A stretch of DNA of 64,000 bases from Metridium senile (taxonomy: Eukaryota; Cnidaria; Anthozoa; Actiniaria; Metridiidae): contig OX459095.1 of NCBI GenBank assembly GCA_949775045.1, positions 37,818,809 through 37,882,808 on the forward strand, given 5' to 3'. The notes beneath the pieces are model-generated. The model did not search any database and had not been told where the DNA came from. It saw only the letters and a program-made list of their open reading frames with translations. Of this stretch, positions 31,693 to 43,072 are shown in pieces. The translations under genes and the position numbers were made by a program. Position 1 is the stretch's first letter, and each line of letters opens with the position of its first letter.

Positions 31693-31754
31693 CATTAATA
31701 TTATTATTATTATCATTTTAATTTTATCTTATTTGAAGTTGAAGTTAATTTAAT

Positions 31755-32069
31755 TTAAATCTTAATAATTACGATTTGTGGTTCTGCAGCCCTTTCTCTA
31801 GCTGGGAAAACGTTACTAAAAAATGGTTGGAAAACGTTACTAAAAAATGGTTGCAGTCAAAACTTTCATCCAGTTGATTCTGACTCAAAACAAATTGATC
31901 CAAGTCAAATGATGGCTGTTCGATTATACCAAGGTAGACAAATTAAAAAAAGTTTTAGAATTTTTTTTTTAATTTTTTTCTTAAGATAGAATAATAGTAT
32001 TGAAAGTTAACAAAGTTTACTTACCACTGAAACATCACAATCAGCAGTATCAAAGTAGAACCCCACCAT
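31755..32069 (-). pseudogene. Small acidic protein gene, short-spacer deleted form (representative)
   Basis: Exon 1 (32,025-32,069) and the donor GTAAGT remain. About 100 bp covering the splice acceptor, FREYTPTQLV and one 30-residue repeat are deleted. The remaining repeat is followed by a 24-bp tandem duplication (AACGTTACTAAAAAATGGTT type). The next AG in frame lies inside the old repeat. All ten short spacers share this form, so it arose once and was spread through the array. Confidence 0.6.
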
Positions 32070-32191
32070 GGTATGTAGCTATAACTATACATTTATTTAT
32101 TGTTGAAAGAGGAAGACCGGGAAAAAATGGATATAAAAAGAAGCTAAATTATGATTTATAAAATCGATTTGTTAGATTATCTGCAACAAAC

Positions 32192-32722
32192 ATGGTTCTG
32201 GAACTATTTTTAAACAACTCGATTATTAATGAAGAAGGCCGTCGCCACGTAGAGGAACGACATATCCAATATAAACCAGACAAATCAAGGTTTAGTATTC
32301 CAAGAGACAGAATTTTCCAATTAATATGGGAGTCGATTCTAGAAGCCCGAGAAGATAATTACAAATTACTAATAGATAATAAAGAGGGATATGATGGTTA
32401 CATCGATAAAGTGGTGCTGAGGAAAGAGTTCGACTATGTAATAGGAACTGCAATTGGTGCAAAAAGAGAAGTTAAAGCAATGATAGTCGTGATAACAAGA
32501 TCGAAGTTAAAAGCAGCATACCCCATTTGGGAGCGACTTGGTCCAAAAGGTAAAATTAAAGATGATCAAGAAGAAGAAGAAGAATTAGACGATGAAGGAT
32601 ATTATATGGATACAGGTAGATATGAAGACGAAGAATTAGTAGAAGAAGTAGACGATGAGGTGTATGGAACAAGTATTTATTTTGACGTAAAAGAAAATTC
32701 ATTTGAAGAACTTTGGGGTTAA
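32192..32722 (+). CDS. Array ORF copy 2 (176 aa)
   Basis: Intact from an ATG in the context AACATGG. The only copy with Ser48 (WESILE). It has E4 N8 F34 and lacks one Glu in the 151-153 run. The spacer after it holds the single intact minus-strand small gene. Confidence 0.75.
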   Translation: MVLELFLNNSIINEEGRRHVEERHIQYKPDKSRFSIPRDRIFQLIWESILEAREDNYKLLIDNKEGYDGYIDKVVLRKEFDYVIGTAIGAKREVKAMIVVITRSKLKAAYPIWERLGPKGKIKDDQEEEEELDDEGYYMDTGRYEDEELVEEVDDEVYGTSIYFDVKENSFEELWG

Positions 32723-32779
32723 CATTAATATTATTATTATTATCATTTTAATTTTATCTTATTTGAAGTTGAAATTAAT

Positions 32780-33195
32780 TTAAATCTTAATAATTACGAT
32801 TTGTGGTTCTGCAGCCCTTTCTCTAGCAGGGAAAACGTTACTCAAAAATTGGTCGCAGTCAAAACTTTCATCTAGTTGATTCTGACCCAAAACAAATTGA
32901 TCCAAGTCAAATGATGGCTGTTCGATTATACCAAGGTCGAGATCACATGTAAAACTTTCATTTCGTTGATTCTGACTCGAAACAAATTCATCCAAGTCAA
33001 ACGATGGTTGTTCAATTATACCAAGGTCGACCAGTTGAGTGGGTGTGTATTCACGAAACTGAAAACAAATTAAAAAACTTTTAGAATTGTTTTTTTAATT
33101 TTTTACTTAAGATAGAATAATAGTATTGAAAGTTAACAAAGTTTGCTTACCACTGAAAAATCACAATCAGCAGTATCAAAGTAGAACCCCACCAT
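32780..33195 (-). CDS. Small spliced acidic protein, the only intact copy (107 aa)
   Basis: Exon 1 is 33,151-33,195, 15 codons (MVGFYFDTADCDFSV). A 92-bp intron, 33,059-33,150, has GTAAGC at its 5' end and a pyrimidine-rich TTTGTTTTCAG at its 3' end. Exon 2 is 32,780-33,058, with 92 codons and a stop, and both joins are phase 0. After FREYTPTQLV the protein has two 30-residue repeats, each built on DLGIIEQPSFDLD followed by FV..QNQ..ES. The tail is FPARERAAEPQIVIIKI. It is strongly acidic with spaced aromatic residues and has no signal peptide or membrane segment. Function unknown. Its divergent pairing with the + ORF suggests co-expression; a partner or antagonist role is speculation. Confidence 0.65.
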
Positions 33196-33318
33196 GGTAT
33201 GTAGATATAACTATACATTTATTTATTGTTGAAAGAGAAAGACCGGGGGAAAAATTGATATAAAAAGAAGCTAAAGTATGATTTATAAAATCGATTTGTT
33301 AGATTATCTGCAACAAAC
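33196..33318. promoter_or_regulatory. Shared divergent promoter (representative unit)
   Basis: Only 123 bp separate the minus-strand ATG (33,195) from the plus-strand ATG (33,319). Inside lie AAAGAGAAAGACCGG and a TATA-like GATATAAAAAG (33,257-33,267) about 52 bp before the plus ATG. Both starts have A at -3 and G at +4. The same layout, 122-124 bp, recurs in every unit. The TATA-like element is oriented for the + gene; no equally clear one is seen for the - gene. Confidence 0.6.
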
Positions 33319-33849
33319 ATGGTTCTGGAACTATTTTTAAACAACTCGATTATTAATGAAGAAGGCCGTCGCCACGTAGAGGAACGACATATCCAATATA
33401 AACCAGACAAATCAAGGTTTAGTATTCCAAGAGAAAGAATTTTCCAATTAATATGGGAGGTGATTCTAGAAGCCCGAGAAGATAATTACAAATTACTAAT
33501 AGATAATAAAGAGGGATATGATGGTTACATCGATAAAGTGGTGCTGAGGAAAGAGTTCGACTATGTAATAGGAACTGGAATTGGTGCAAAAAGAGAAGTT
33601 AAATCAATGATAGTCGTGATAACAAGATCGAAGTTAAAAGCAGCATACCCCATTTGGGAGCGACTTGGTCCAAAAGGTAAAATTAAAGATGATCAAGAAG
33701 AAGAAGAAGGATTAGACGATGAAGGATATTCTATGGATACAGGTAGATATGAAGACGAAGAACTAGTAGAAGAAGTAGACGATGAGGTGTATGGAACAAG
33801 TATTTATTTTGACGTAAAAGAACATTCATTTGAAGAACTTTGGGGTTAA
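33319..33849 (+). CDS. Array ORF copy 3 (176 aa)
   Basis: Variant state E4 N8 F34 E39 V48 G87 S96 G131 S138 H170. Same protein as copy 5, 2,155 bp away. A silent difference (CTA for TTA) marks it near 33,764. It shares its promoter with the intact minus-strand gene. Confidence 0.75.
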   Translation: MVLELFLNNSIINEEGRRHVEERHIQYKPDKSRFSIPRERIFQLIWEVILEAREDNYKLLIDNKEGYDGYIDKVVLRKEFDYVIGTGIGAKREVKSMIVVITRSKLKAAYPIWERLGPKGKIKDDQEEEEGLDDEGYSMDTGRYEDEELVEEVDDEVYGTSIYFDVKEHSFEELWG

Positions 33850-34344
33850 CATTAATATTATTATTATTATCATTTTAATTTTATCTTATTTGAAGTTGAA
33901 GTTAATTTAAATCTTAATAATTACGATTTGTAGTTCTGCAGCCCTTTCTCTAGCTGGGAAAACGTTACTAAAAAATGGTTGGAAAACGTTACTAAAAAAT
34001 GGTTGCAGTCAAAACTTTCATCCAGTTGATTCTGACTCAAAACAAATTGATCCAAGTCAAATGATGGCTGTTCGATTATACCAAGGTAGACAAATTAAAA
34101 AAACTTTTAGAATTTTTTTTTTAATTTTTTTCTTAAGATAGAATAATAGTATTGAAAGTTAACAAAGTTTACTTACCACTGAAACATCACAATCAGCAGT
34201 ATCAAAATAGAACCCCACCATGGTATGTAGCTATAACTATACATTTATTTATTGTTGAAAGAGGAAGACCGGGGAAAAAATGGATATAAAAAGAAGCTAA
34301 ATTATGATTTATAAAATCGATTTGTTAGATTATCTGCAACAAAC

Positions 34345-34878
34345 ATGGTTCTGGAACTATTTTTAAACAACTCGATTATTAATGAAGAAGGCCGTCGCCA
34401 CGTAGAGGAACGACATATCCAATATAAACCAGACAAATCAAGGTTTAGTATTCCAAGAGACAGAATTTTCCAATTAATATGGGAGGCGATTCTAGAAGCC
34501 CGAGAAGATAATTACAAATTACTAATAGATAATAAAGAGGGATATGATGGTTACATCGATAAAGTGGTGCTGAGGAAAGAGTTCGACTATGTAATAGGAA
34601 CTGCAATTGGTGCAAAACGAGAAGTTAAAGCAATGATAGTCGTGATAACAAGATCGAAGTTAAAAGCAGCATACCCCATTTGGGAGCGACTTGGTCCAAA
34701 AGGTAAAATTAAAGATGATCAAGAAGAAGAAGAAGAATTAGACGATGAAGGATATTATATGGATACAGGTAGATATGAAGACGAAGAATTAGTAGAAGAA
34801 GAAGTAGACGATGAGGTGTATGGAACAAGTATTTATTTTGACGTAAAAGAAAATTCATTTGAAGAACTTTGGGGTTAA
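34345..34878 (+). CDS. Array ORF copy 4 (177 aa)
   Basis: Variant state E4 N8 F34 D39 A48 G85 A96 E131 N170. Protein identical to copy 6; a silent CGA for AGA at Arg92 is private to this copy. Confidence 0.75.
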   Translation: MVLELFLNNSIINEEGRRHVEERHIQYKPDKSRFSIPRDRIFQLIWEAILEAREDNYKLLIDNKEGYDGYIDKVVLRKEFDYVIGTAIGAKREVKAMIVVITRSKLKAAYPIWERLGPKGKIKDDQEEEEELDDEGYYMDTGRYEDEELVEEEVDDEVYGTSIYFDVKENSFEELWG

Positions 34879-34935
34879 CATTAATATTATTATTATTATC
34901 ATTTTAATTTTATCTTATTTGAAGTTGAAGTTAAT

Positions 34936-35350
34936 TTAAATCTTAATAATTACGATTTGTGGTTCTGCAGCCCTTTCTCTAGCAGGGAAAACGTTACTCA
35001 AAAATTGGTCGCAGTCAAAACTTTCATCTAGTTGATTCTGACCCAAAACAAATTGATCCAAGTCAAATGATGGCTGTTCGATTATACCAAGGTCGAGATC
35101 ACATGTAAACTTTCATTTCGTTGATTCTGACTCGAAACAAATTCATCCAAGTCAAACGATGGTTGTTCAATTATACCAAGGTCGACCAGTTGGGTGGGTG
35201 TGTATTCACGAAACTGAAAACAAATTAAAAAACTTTTAGAATTGTTTTTTTAATTTTTTACTTAAGATAGAATAATAGTATTGAAAGTTAACAAAGTTTG
35301 CTTACCACTGAAAAATCACAATCAGCAGTATCAAAGTAGAACCCCACCAT
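34936..35350 (-). pseudogene. Small acidic protein gene, frameshifted long-spacer form (representative)
   Basis: Exon 1 (35,306-35,350), the intron and its splice sites are all kept. Exon 2 (34,936-35,213) lacks one A in a four-A run near 35,107, inside the first 30-residue repeat. The frame then ends early after VISTLV, giving a predicted product of about 58 residues. I found the same one-base loss in each other long spacer inspected, following copies 6, 8, 9, 11, 12, 14, 16-19, 21-23, 25, 26, 28, 29 and 30. If the short product is used, the second repeat is not. Confidence 0.65.
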
Positions 35351-35473
35351 GGTATGTAGATATAACTATAAATTTATTTATTGTTGAAAGAGAAAGACCG
35401 GGAAAAAAATGGATATAAAAAGAAGCTAAATTATGATTTATAAAATCGATTTGTTAGATTATCTGCAACAAAC

Positions 35474-36004
35474 ATGGTTCTGGAACTATTTTTAAACAAC
35501 TCGATTATTAATGAAGAAGGCCGTCGCCACGTAGAGGAACGACATATCCAATATAAACCAGACAAATCAAGGTTTAGTATTCCAAGAGAAAGAATTTTCC
35601 AATTAATATGGGAGGTGATTCTAGAAGCCCGAGAAGATAATTACAAATTACTAATAGATAATAAAGAGGGATATGATGGTTACATCGATAAAGTGGTGCT
35701 GAGGAAAGAGTTCGACTATGTAATAGGAACTGGAATTGGTGCAAAAAGAGAAGTTAAATCAATGATAGTCGTGATAACAAGATCGAAGTTAAAAGCAGCA
35801 TACCCCATTTGGGAGCGACTTGGTCCAAAAGGTAAAATTAAAGATGATCAAGAAGAAGAAGAAGGATTAGACGATGAAGGATATTCTATGGATACAGGTA
35901 GATATGAAGACGAAGAATTAGTAGAAGAAGTAGACGATGAGGTGTATGGAACAAGTATTTATTTTGACGTAAAAGAACATTCATTTGAAGAACTTTGGGG
36001 TTAA
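35474..36004 (+). CDS. Array ORF copy 5 (176 aa)
   Basis: Same protein as copy 3 (E39 V48 G87 S96 S138 H170). Copies 3-4 and 5-6 form two successive 2-unit blocks of 2,155 bp. Confidence 0.75.
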   Translation: MVLELFLNNSIINEEGRRHVEERHIQYKPDKSRFSIPRERIFQLIWEVILEAREDNYKLLIDNKEGYDGYIDKVVLRKEFDYVIGTGIGAKREVKSMIVVITRSKLKAAYPIWERLGPKGKIKDDQEEEEGLDDEGYSMDTGRYEDEELVEEVDDEVYGTSIYFDVKEHSFEELWG

Positions 36005-36499
36005 CATTAATATTATTATTATTATCATTTTAATTTTATCTGATTTGAAGTTGAAGTTAATTTAAATCTTAATAATTACGATTTGTAGTTCTGCAGCCCT
36101 TTCTCTAGCTGGGAAAACGTTACTAAAAAATGGTTGGAAAACGTTACTAAAAAATGGTTGCAGTCAAAACTTTCATCCAGTTGATTCTGACTCAAAACAA
36201 ATTGATCCAAGTCAAATGATGGCTGTTCGATTATACCAAGGTAGACAAATTAAAAAAACTTTTAGAATTTTTTTTTTAATTTTTTTCTTAAGATAGAATA
36301 ATAGTATTGAAAGTTAACAAAGTTTACTTACCACTGAAACATCACAATCAGCAGTATCAAAATAGAACCCCACCATGGTATGTAGCTATAACTATACATT
36401 TATTTATTGTTGAAAGAGGAAGACCGGGGAAAAAATGGATATAAAAAGAAGCTAAATTATGATTTATAAAATCGATTTGTTAGATTATCTGCAACAAAC

Positions 36500-37033
36500 A
36501 TGGTTCTGGAACTATTTTTAAACAACTCGATTATTAATGAAGAAGGCCGTCGCCACGTAGAGGAACGACATATCCAATATAAACCAGACAAATCAAGGTT
36601 TAGTATTCCAAGAGACAGAATTTTCCAATTAATATGGGAGGCGATTCTAGAAGCCCGAGAAGATAATTACAAATTACTAATAGATAATAAAGAGGGATAT
36701 GATGGTTACATCGATAAAGTGGTGCTGAGGAAAGAGTTCGACTACGTAATAGGAACTGCAATTGGTGCAAAAAGAGAAGTTAAAGCAATGATAGTCGTGA
36801 TAACAAGATCGAAGTTAAAAGCAGCATACCCCATTTGGGAGCGACTTGGTCCAAAAGGTAAAATTAAAGATGATCAAGAAGAAGAAGAAGAATTAGACGA
36901 TGAAGGATATTATATGGATACAGGTAGATATGAAGACGAAGAATTAGTAGAAGAAGAAGTAGACGATGAGGTGTATGGAACAAGTATTTATTTTGACGTA
37001 AAAGAAAATTCATTTGAAGAACTTTGGGGTTAA
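36500..37033 (+). CDS. Array ORF copy 6 (177 aa)
   Basis: Protein identical to copy 4. Uses TAC rather than TAT for Tyr82, the form that dominates further right in the array. Confidence 0.75.
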   Translation: MVLELFLNNSIINEEGRRHVEERHIQYKPDKSRFSIPRDRIFQLIWEAILEAREDNYKLLIDNKEGYDGYIDKVVLRKEFDYVIGTAIGAKREVKAMIVVITRSKLKAAYPIWERLGPKGKIKDDQEEEEELDDEGYYMDTGRYEDEELVEEEVDDEVYGTSIYFDVKENSFEELWG

Positions 37034-37628
37034 CATTAATATTATTATTATTATCATTTTAATTTTATCTTATTTGAAGTTGAAGTTAATTTAAATCTTA
37101 ATAATTACGATTTGTGGTTCTGCAGCCCTTTCTCTAGCAGGGAAAACGTTACTCAAAAATTGGTCGCAGTCAAAACTTTCATCTAGTTGATTCTGACCCA
37201 AAACAAATTGATCCAAGTCAAATGATGGCTGTTCGATTATACCAAGGTCGAGATCACATGTAAACTTTCATTTCGTTGATTCTGACTCGAAACAAATTCA
37301 TCCAAGTCAAACGATGGTTGTTCAATTATACCAAGGTCGACCAGTTGGGTGGGTGTGTATTCACGAAACTGAAAACAAATTAAAAAACTTTTAGAATTGT
37401 TTTTTTAATTTTTTACTTAAGATAGAATAATAGTATTGAAAGTTAACAAAGTTTGCTTACCACTGAAAAATCACAATCAGCAGTATCAAAGTAGAACCCC
37501 ACCATGGTATGTAGCTATAACTATAAATTTATTTATTGTTGAAAGAGAAAGACCGGGAAAAAAATGGATATAAAAAGAAGCTAAATTATGATTTATAAAA
37601 TCGATTTGTTAGATTATCTGCAACAAAC

Positions 37629-38162
37629 ATGGTTCTGGGACTATTTTTAAGCAACTCGATTATTAATGAAGAAGGCCGTCGCCACGTAGAGGAACGACAT
37701 ATCCAATATAAACCAGACAAATCAAGGTTTAGTATTCCAAGAAAAAGAATTTTCAAATTAATATGGGAGGTGATTCTAGAAGCCCGAGAAGATAATTACA
37801 AATTACTAATAGATAATAAAGAGGGATATGATGGTTACATCGATAAAGTGGTGCAGAGGAAAGAGTTCGACTATGTAATAGGAACTGGAATTGGTGCAAA
37901 AAGAGAAGTTAAATCAATGATAGTCGTGATAACAAGATCGAAGTTAAAAGCAGCATACCCCATTTGGGAGCGACTTGGTCCAAAAGGTAAAATTAAAGAT
38001 GATCAAGAAGAAGAAGAAGGATTAGACGATGAAGGATATTATATGGATACAGGTAGATATGAAGACGAAGAATTAGTAGAAGAAGAAGTAGACGATGAGG
38101 TGTATGGAACAAGTATTTATTTTGACGTTAAAGAAAATTCATTTGAAGAACTTTGGGGTTAA
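37629..38162 (+). CDS. Array ORF copy 7 (177 aa), divergent type
   Basis: First copy with the G4 S8 N-terminus. It also has K39 K43 V48 Q76 G87 S96, a haplotype seen again only in copy 27, about 22 kb away. It is followed by a short spacer, like copy 27. Confidence 0.75.
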   Translation: MVLGLFLSNSIINEEGRRHVEERHIQYKPDKSRFSIPRKRIFKLIWEVILEAREDNYKLLIDNKEGYDGYIDKVVQRKEFDYVIGTGIGAKREVKSMIVVITRSKLKAAYPIWERLGPKGKIKDDQEEEEGLDDEGYYMDTGRYEDEELVEEEVDDEVYGTSIYFDVKENSFEELWG

Positions 38163-38658
38163 CATTAATATTATTATTATTATCATTTTAATTTTATCTC
38201 ATTTGAAGTTGAAGTTAATTTAAATCTTAATAATTACGATTTGTAGTTCTGCAGCCCTTTCTCTAGCTGGGAAAACGTTACTAAAAAATGGTTGGAAAAC
38301 GTTACTAAAAAATGGTTGCAGTCAAAACTTTCAACCAGTTGATTCTGACTCAAAACAAATTGATCCAAGTCAAATGATGGCTGTTCGATTATACCAAGGT
38401 CGACAAATTAAAAAAACCTTTTAGAATTTTTTTTTTAATTTTTTTCTTAAGATAGAATAATAGTATTCAAAGTTAACAAAGTTTACTTACCACTGAAACA
38501 TCACAATCAGCAGTATCAAAGTAGAACCCCACCATGGTATGTAGCTATAACTATACATTTATTTATTGTTGAAAGAGAAAGACCGGGGGAAAAATTGATA
38601 TAAAAAGAAGCTAAAGTATGATTTATAAAATCGATTTGTTAGATTATCTGCAACAAAC

Positions 38659-39192
38659 ATGGTTCTGGAACTATTTTTAAACAACTCGATTATTAATGAA
38701 GAAGGCCGTCGCCACGTAGAGGAACGACATATCCAATATAAACCAGACAAATCAAGGTCTAGTATTCCAAGAGACAGAATTTTCCAATTAATATGGGAGG
38801 CGATTCTAGAAGCCCGAGAAGATAATTTCAAATTACTAATAGATAATAAAGAGGGATATGATGGTTACATCGATAAAGTGGTGCTGAGGAAAGAGTTCGA
38901 CTACGTAATAGCAACTGCAATTGGTGCAAAAAGAGAAGTTAAAGCAATGATAGTCGTGATAACAAGATCGAAGTTAAAAGCAGCATACCCCATTTGGGAG
39001 CGACTTGGTCCAAAAGGTAAAATTAAAGATGATCAAGAAGAAGAAGAAGAATTAGACGATGAAGGATATTATATGGATACAGGTAGATATGAAGACGAAG
39101 AATTAGTAGAAGAAGAAGTAGACGATGAGGTGTATGGAACAAGTATTTATTTTGACGTAAAAGAAAATTCATTTGAAGAACTTTGGGGTTAA
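38659..39192 (+). CDS. Array ORF copy 8 (177 aa)
   Basis: First copy with Ser34, Phe57 and Ala85 (E4 N8 N170). Every later copy except 27 keeps Ser34. Protein identical to copy 9. Confidence 0.75.
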   Translation: MVLELFLNNSIINEEGRRHVEERHIQYKPDKSRSSIPRDRIFQLIWEAILEAREDNFKLLIDNKEGYDGYIDKVVLRKEFDYVIATAIGAKREVKAMIVVITRSKLKAAYPIWERLGPKGKIKDDQEEEEELDDEGYYMDTGRYEDEELVEEEVDDEVYGTSIYFDVKENSFEELWG

Positions 39193-39787
39193 CATTAATA
39201 TTATTATTATTATCATTTTAATTTTATCTTATTTGAAGTTGAAGTTAATTTAAATCTTAATAATTACGATTTGTGGTTCTGCAGCCCTTTCTCTAGCAGG
39301 GAAAACGTTACTCAAAAATTGGTCGCAGTCAAAACTTTCATCTAGTTGATTCTGACCCAAAACAAATTGATCCAAGTCAAATGATGGCTGTTCGATTATA
39401 CCAAGGTCGAGATCACATGTAAACTTTCATTTCGTTGATTCTGACTCGAAACAAATTCATCCAAGTCAAACGATGGTTGTTCAATTATACCAAGGTCGAC
39501 CAGTTGGGTGGGTGTGTATTCACGAAACTGAAAACAAATTAAAAAACTTTTAGAATTGTTTTTTTAATTTTTTACTTAAGATAGAATAATAGTATTGAAA
39601 GTTAACAAAGTTTACTTACCACTGAAACATCACAATCAGCAGTATCAAAGTAGAACCCCACCATGGTATGTAGCTATAACTATACATTTATTTATTGTTG
39701 AAAGAGGAAGACCGGGGAAAAAATGGATATAAAAAGAAGCTAAATTATGATTTATAAAATCGATTTGTTAGATTATCTGCAACAAAC

Positions 39788-40321
39788 ATGGTTCTGGAAC
39801 TATTTTTAAACAACTCGATTATTAATGAAGAAGGCCGTCGCCACGTAGAGGAACGACATATCCAATATAAACCAGACAAATCAAGGTCTAGTATTCCAAG
39901 AGACAGAATTTTCCAATTAATATGGGAGGCGATTCTAGAAGCCCGAGAAGATAATTTCAAATTACTAATAGATAATAAAGAGGGATATGATGGTTACATC
40001 GATAAAGTGGTGCTGAGGAAAGAGTTCGACTACGTAATAGCAACTGCAATTGGTGCAAAAAGAGAAGTTAAAGCAATGATAGTCGTGATAACAAGATCGA
40101 AGTTAAAAGCAGCATACCCCATTTGGGAGCGACTTGGTCCAAAAGGTAAAATTAAAGATGATCAAGAAGAAGAAGAAGAATTAGACGATGAAGGATATTA
40201 TATGGATACAGGTAGATATGAAGACGAAGAATTAGTAGAAGAAGAAGTAGACGATGAGGTGTATGGAACAAGTATTTATTTTGACGTAAAAGAAAATTCA
40301 TTTGAAGAACTTTGGGGTTAA
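39788..40321 (+). CDS. Array ORF copy 9 (177 aa)
   Basis: Protein identical to copy 8. Begins a 3-unit block (copies 9-11) repeated as copies 12-14, with an offset of 3,285 bp. Confidence 0.75.
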   Translation: MVLELFLNNSIINEEGRRHVEERHIQYKPDKSRSSIPRDRIFQLIWEAILEAREDNFKLLIDNKEGYDGYIDKVVLRKEFDYVIATAIGAKREVKAMIVVITRSKLKAAYPIWERLGPKGKIKDDQEEEEELDDEGYYMDTGRYEDEELVEEEVDDEVYGTSIYFDVKENSFEELWG

Positions 40322-40916
40322 CATTAATATTATTATTATTATCATTTTAATTTTATCTTATTTGAAGTTGAAGTTAATTTAAATCTTAATAATTACGATT
40401 TGTGGTTCTGCAGCCCTTTCTCTAGCAGGGAAAACGTTACTCAAAAATTGGTCGCAGTCAAAACTTTCATCTAGTTGATTCTGACCCAAAACAAATTGAT
40501 CCAAGTCAAATGATGGCTGTTCGATTATACCAAGGTCGAGATCACATGTAAACTTTCATTTCGTTGATTCTGACTCGAAACAAATTCATCCAAGTCAAAC
40601 GATGGTTGTTCAATTATACCAAGGTCGACCAGTTGGGTGGGTGTGTATTCACGAAACTGAAAACAAATTAAAAAACTTTTAGAATTGTTTTTTTAATTTT
40701 TTACTTAAGATAGAATAATAGTATTGAAAGTTAACAAAGTTTGCTTACCACTGAAAAATCACAATCAGCAGTATCAAAGTAGAACCCCACCATGGTATGT
40801 AGATATAACTATAAATTTATTTATTGTTGAAAGAGAAAGACCGGGAAAAAAATGGATATAAAAAGAAGCTAAAGTATGATTTATAAAATCGATTTGTTAG
40901 ATTATCTGCAACAAAC

Positions 40917-41447
40917 ATGGTTCTGGGACTATTTTTAAGCAACTCGATTATTAATGAAGAAGGCCGTCGCCACGTAGAGGAACGACATATCCAATATAAA
41001 CCAGACAAATCAAGGTCTAGTATTCCAAGAGACAGAATTTTCCAATTAATATGGGAGGCGATTCTAGAAGCCCGAGAAGATAATTACAAATTACTAATAG
41101 ATAATAAAGAGGGATATGATGGTTACATCGATAAAGTGGTGCTGAGGAAAGAGTTCGACTACGTAATAGCAACTGCAATTGGTGCAAAAAGAGAAGTTAA
41201 AGCAATGATAGTCGTGATAACAAGATCGAAGTTAAAAGCAGCATACCCCATTTGGGAGCGACTTGGTCCAAAAGGTAAAATTAAAGATGATCAAGAAGAA
41301 GAAGAAGAATTAGACGATGAAGGATATTATATGGATACAGGTAGATATGAAGACGAAGAATTAGTAGAAGAAGTAGACGATGAGGTGTATGGAACAAGTA
41401 TTTATTTTGACGTAAAAGAACATTCATTTGAAGAACTTTGGGGTTAA
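40917..41447 (+). CDS. Array ORF copy 10 (176 aa)
   Basis: G4 S8 S34 Y57 A85 H170, one Glu fewer at 151-153. The same protein recurs as copies 13, 15 and 20, each followed by a short spacer. Confidence 0.75.
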   Translation: MVLGLFLSNSIINEEGRRHVEERHIQYKPDKSRSSIPRDRIFQLIWEAILEAREDNYKLLIDNKEGYDGYIDKVVLRKEFDYVIATAIGAKREVKAMIVVITRSKLKAAYPIWERLGPKGKIKDDQEEEEELDDEGYYMDTGRYEDEELVEEVDDEVYGTSIYFDVKEHSFEELWG

Positions 41448-41943
41448 CATTAATATTATTATTATTATCATTTTAATTTTATCTGATTTGAAGTTGAAGT
41501 TAATTTAAATCTTAATAATTACGATTTGTAGTTCTGCAGCCCTTTCTCTAGCTGGGAAAACGTTACTAAAAAATGGTTGGAAAACGTTACTAAAAAATGG
41601 TTGCAGTCAAAACTTTCAACCAGTTGATTCTGACTCAAAACAAATTGATCCAAGTCAAATGATGGCTGTTCGATTATACCAAGGTCGACAAATTAAAAAA
41701 ACCTTTTAGAATTTTTTTTTTAATTTTTTTCTTAAGATAGAATAATAGTATTGAAAGTTAACAAAGTTTACTTACCACTGAAACATCACAATCAGCAGTA
41801 TCAAAGTAGAACCCCACCATGGTATGTAGCTATAACTATACATTTATTTATTGTTGAAAGAGAAAGACCGGGGGAAAAATTGATATAAAAAGAAGCTAAA
41901 GTATGATTTATAAAATCGATTTGTTAGATTATCTGCAACAAAC

Positions 41944-42477
41944 ATGGTTCTGGAACTATTTTTAAACAACTCGATTATTAATGAAGAAGGCCGTCGCCAC
42001 GTAGAGGAACGACATATCCAATATAAACCAGACAAATCAAGGTCTAGTATTCCAAGAGACAGAATTTTCCAATTAATATGGGAGGCGATTCTAGAAGCCC
42101 GAGAAGATAATTACAAATTACTAATAGATAATAAAGAGGGATATGATGGTTACATCGATAAAGTGGTGCTGAGGAAAGAGTTCGACTACGTAATAGGAAC
42201 TGCAATTGGTGCAAAAAGAGAAGTTAAAGCAATGATAGTCGTGATAACAAGATCGAAGTTAAAAGCAGCATACCCCATTTGGGAGCGACTTGGTCCAAAA
42301 GGTAAAATTAAAGATGATCAAGAAGAAGAAGAAGAATTAGACGATGAAGGATATTATATGGATACAGGTAGATATGAAGACGAAGAATTAGTAGAAGAAG
42401 AAGTAGACGATGAGGTGTATGGAACAAGTATTTATTTTGACGTAAAAGAAAATTCATTTGAAGAACTTTGGGGTTAA
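41944..42477 (+). CDS. Array ORF copy 11 (177 aa)
   Basis: E4 N8 S34 Y57 G85 N170. Same protein as copy 28. Confidence 0.75.
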   Translation: MVLELFLNNSIINEEGRRHVEERHIQYKPDKSRSSIPRDRIFQLIWEAILEAREDNYKLLIDNKEGYDGYIDKVVLRKEFDYVIGTAIGAKREVKAMIVVITRSKLKAAYPIWERLGPKGKIKDDQEEEEELDDEGYYMDTGRYEDEELVEEEVDDEVYGTSIYFDVKENSFEELWG

Positions 42478-43072
42478 CATTAATATTATTATTATTATCA
42501 TTTTAATTTTATCTTATTTGAAGTTGAAGTTAATTTAAATCTTAATAATTACGATTTGTGGTTCTGCAGCCCTTTCTCTAGCAGGGAAAACGTTACTCAA
42601 AAATTGGTCGCAGTCAAAACTTTCATCTAGTTGATTCTGACCCAAAACAAATTGATCCAAGTCAAATGATGGCTGTTCGATTATACCAAGGTCGAGATCA
42701 CATGTAAACTTTCATTTCGTTGATTCTGACTCGAAACAAATTCATCCAAGTCAAACGATGGTTGTTCAATTATACCAAGGTCGACCAGTTGGGTGGGTGT
42801 GTATTCACGAAACTGAAAACAAATTAAAAAACTTTTAGAATTGTTTTTTTAATTTTTTACTTAAGATAGAATAATAGTATTGAAAGTTAACAAAGTTTAC
42901 TTACCACTGAAACATCACAATCAGCAGTATCAAAGTAGAACCCCACCATGGTATGTAGCTATAACTATACATTTATTTATTGTTGAAAGAGGAAGACCGG
43001 GGAAAAAATGGATATAAAAAGAAGCTAAATTATGATTTATAAAATCGATTTGTTAGATTATCTGCAACAAAC

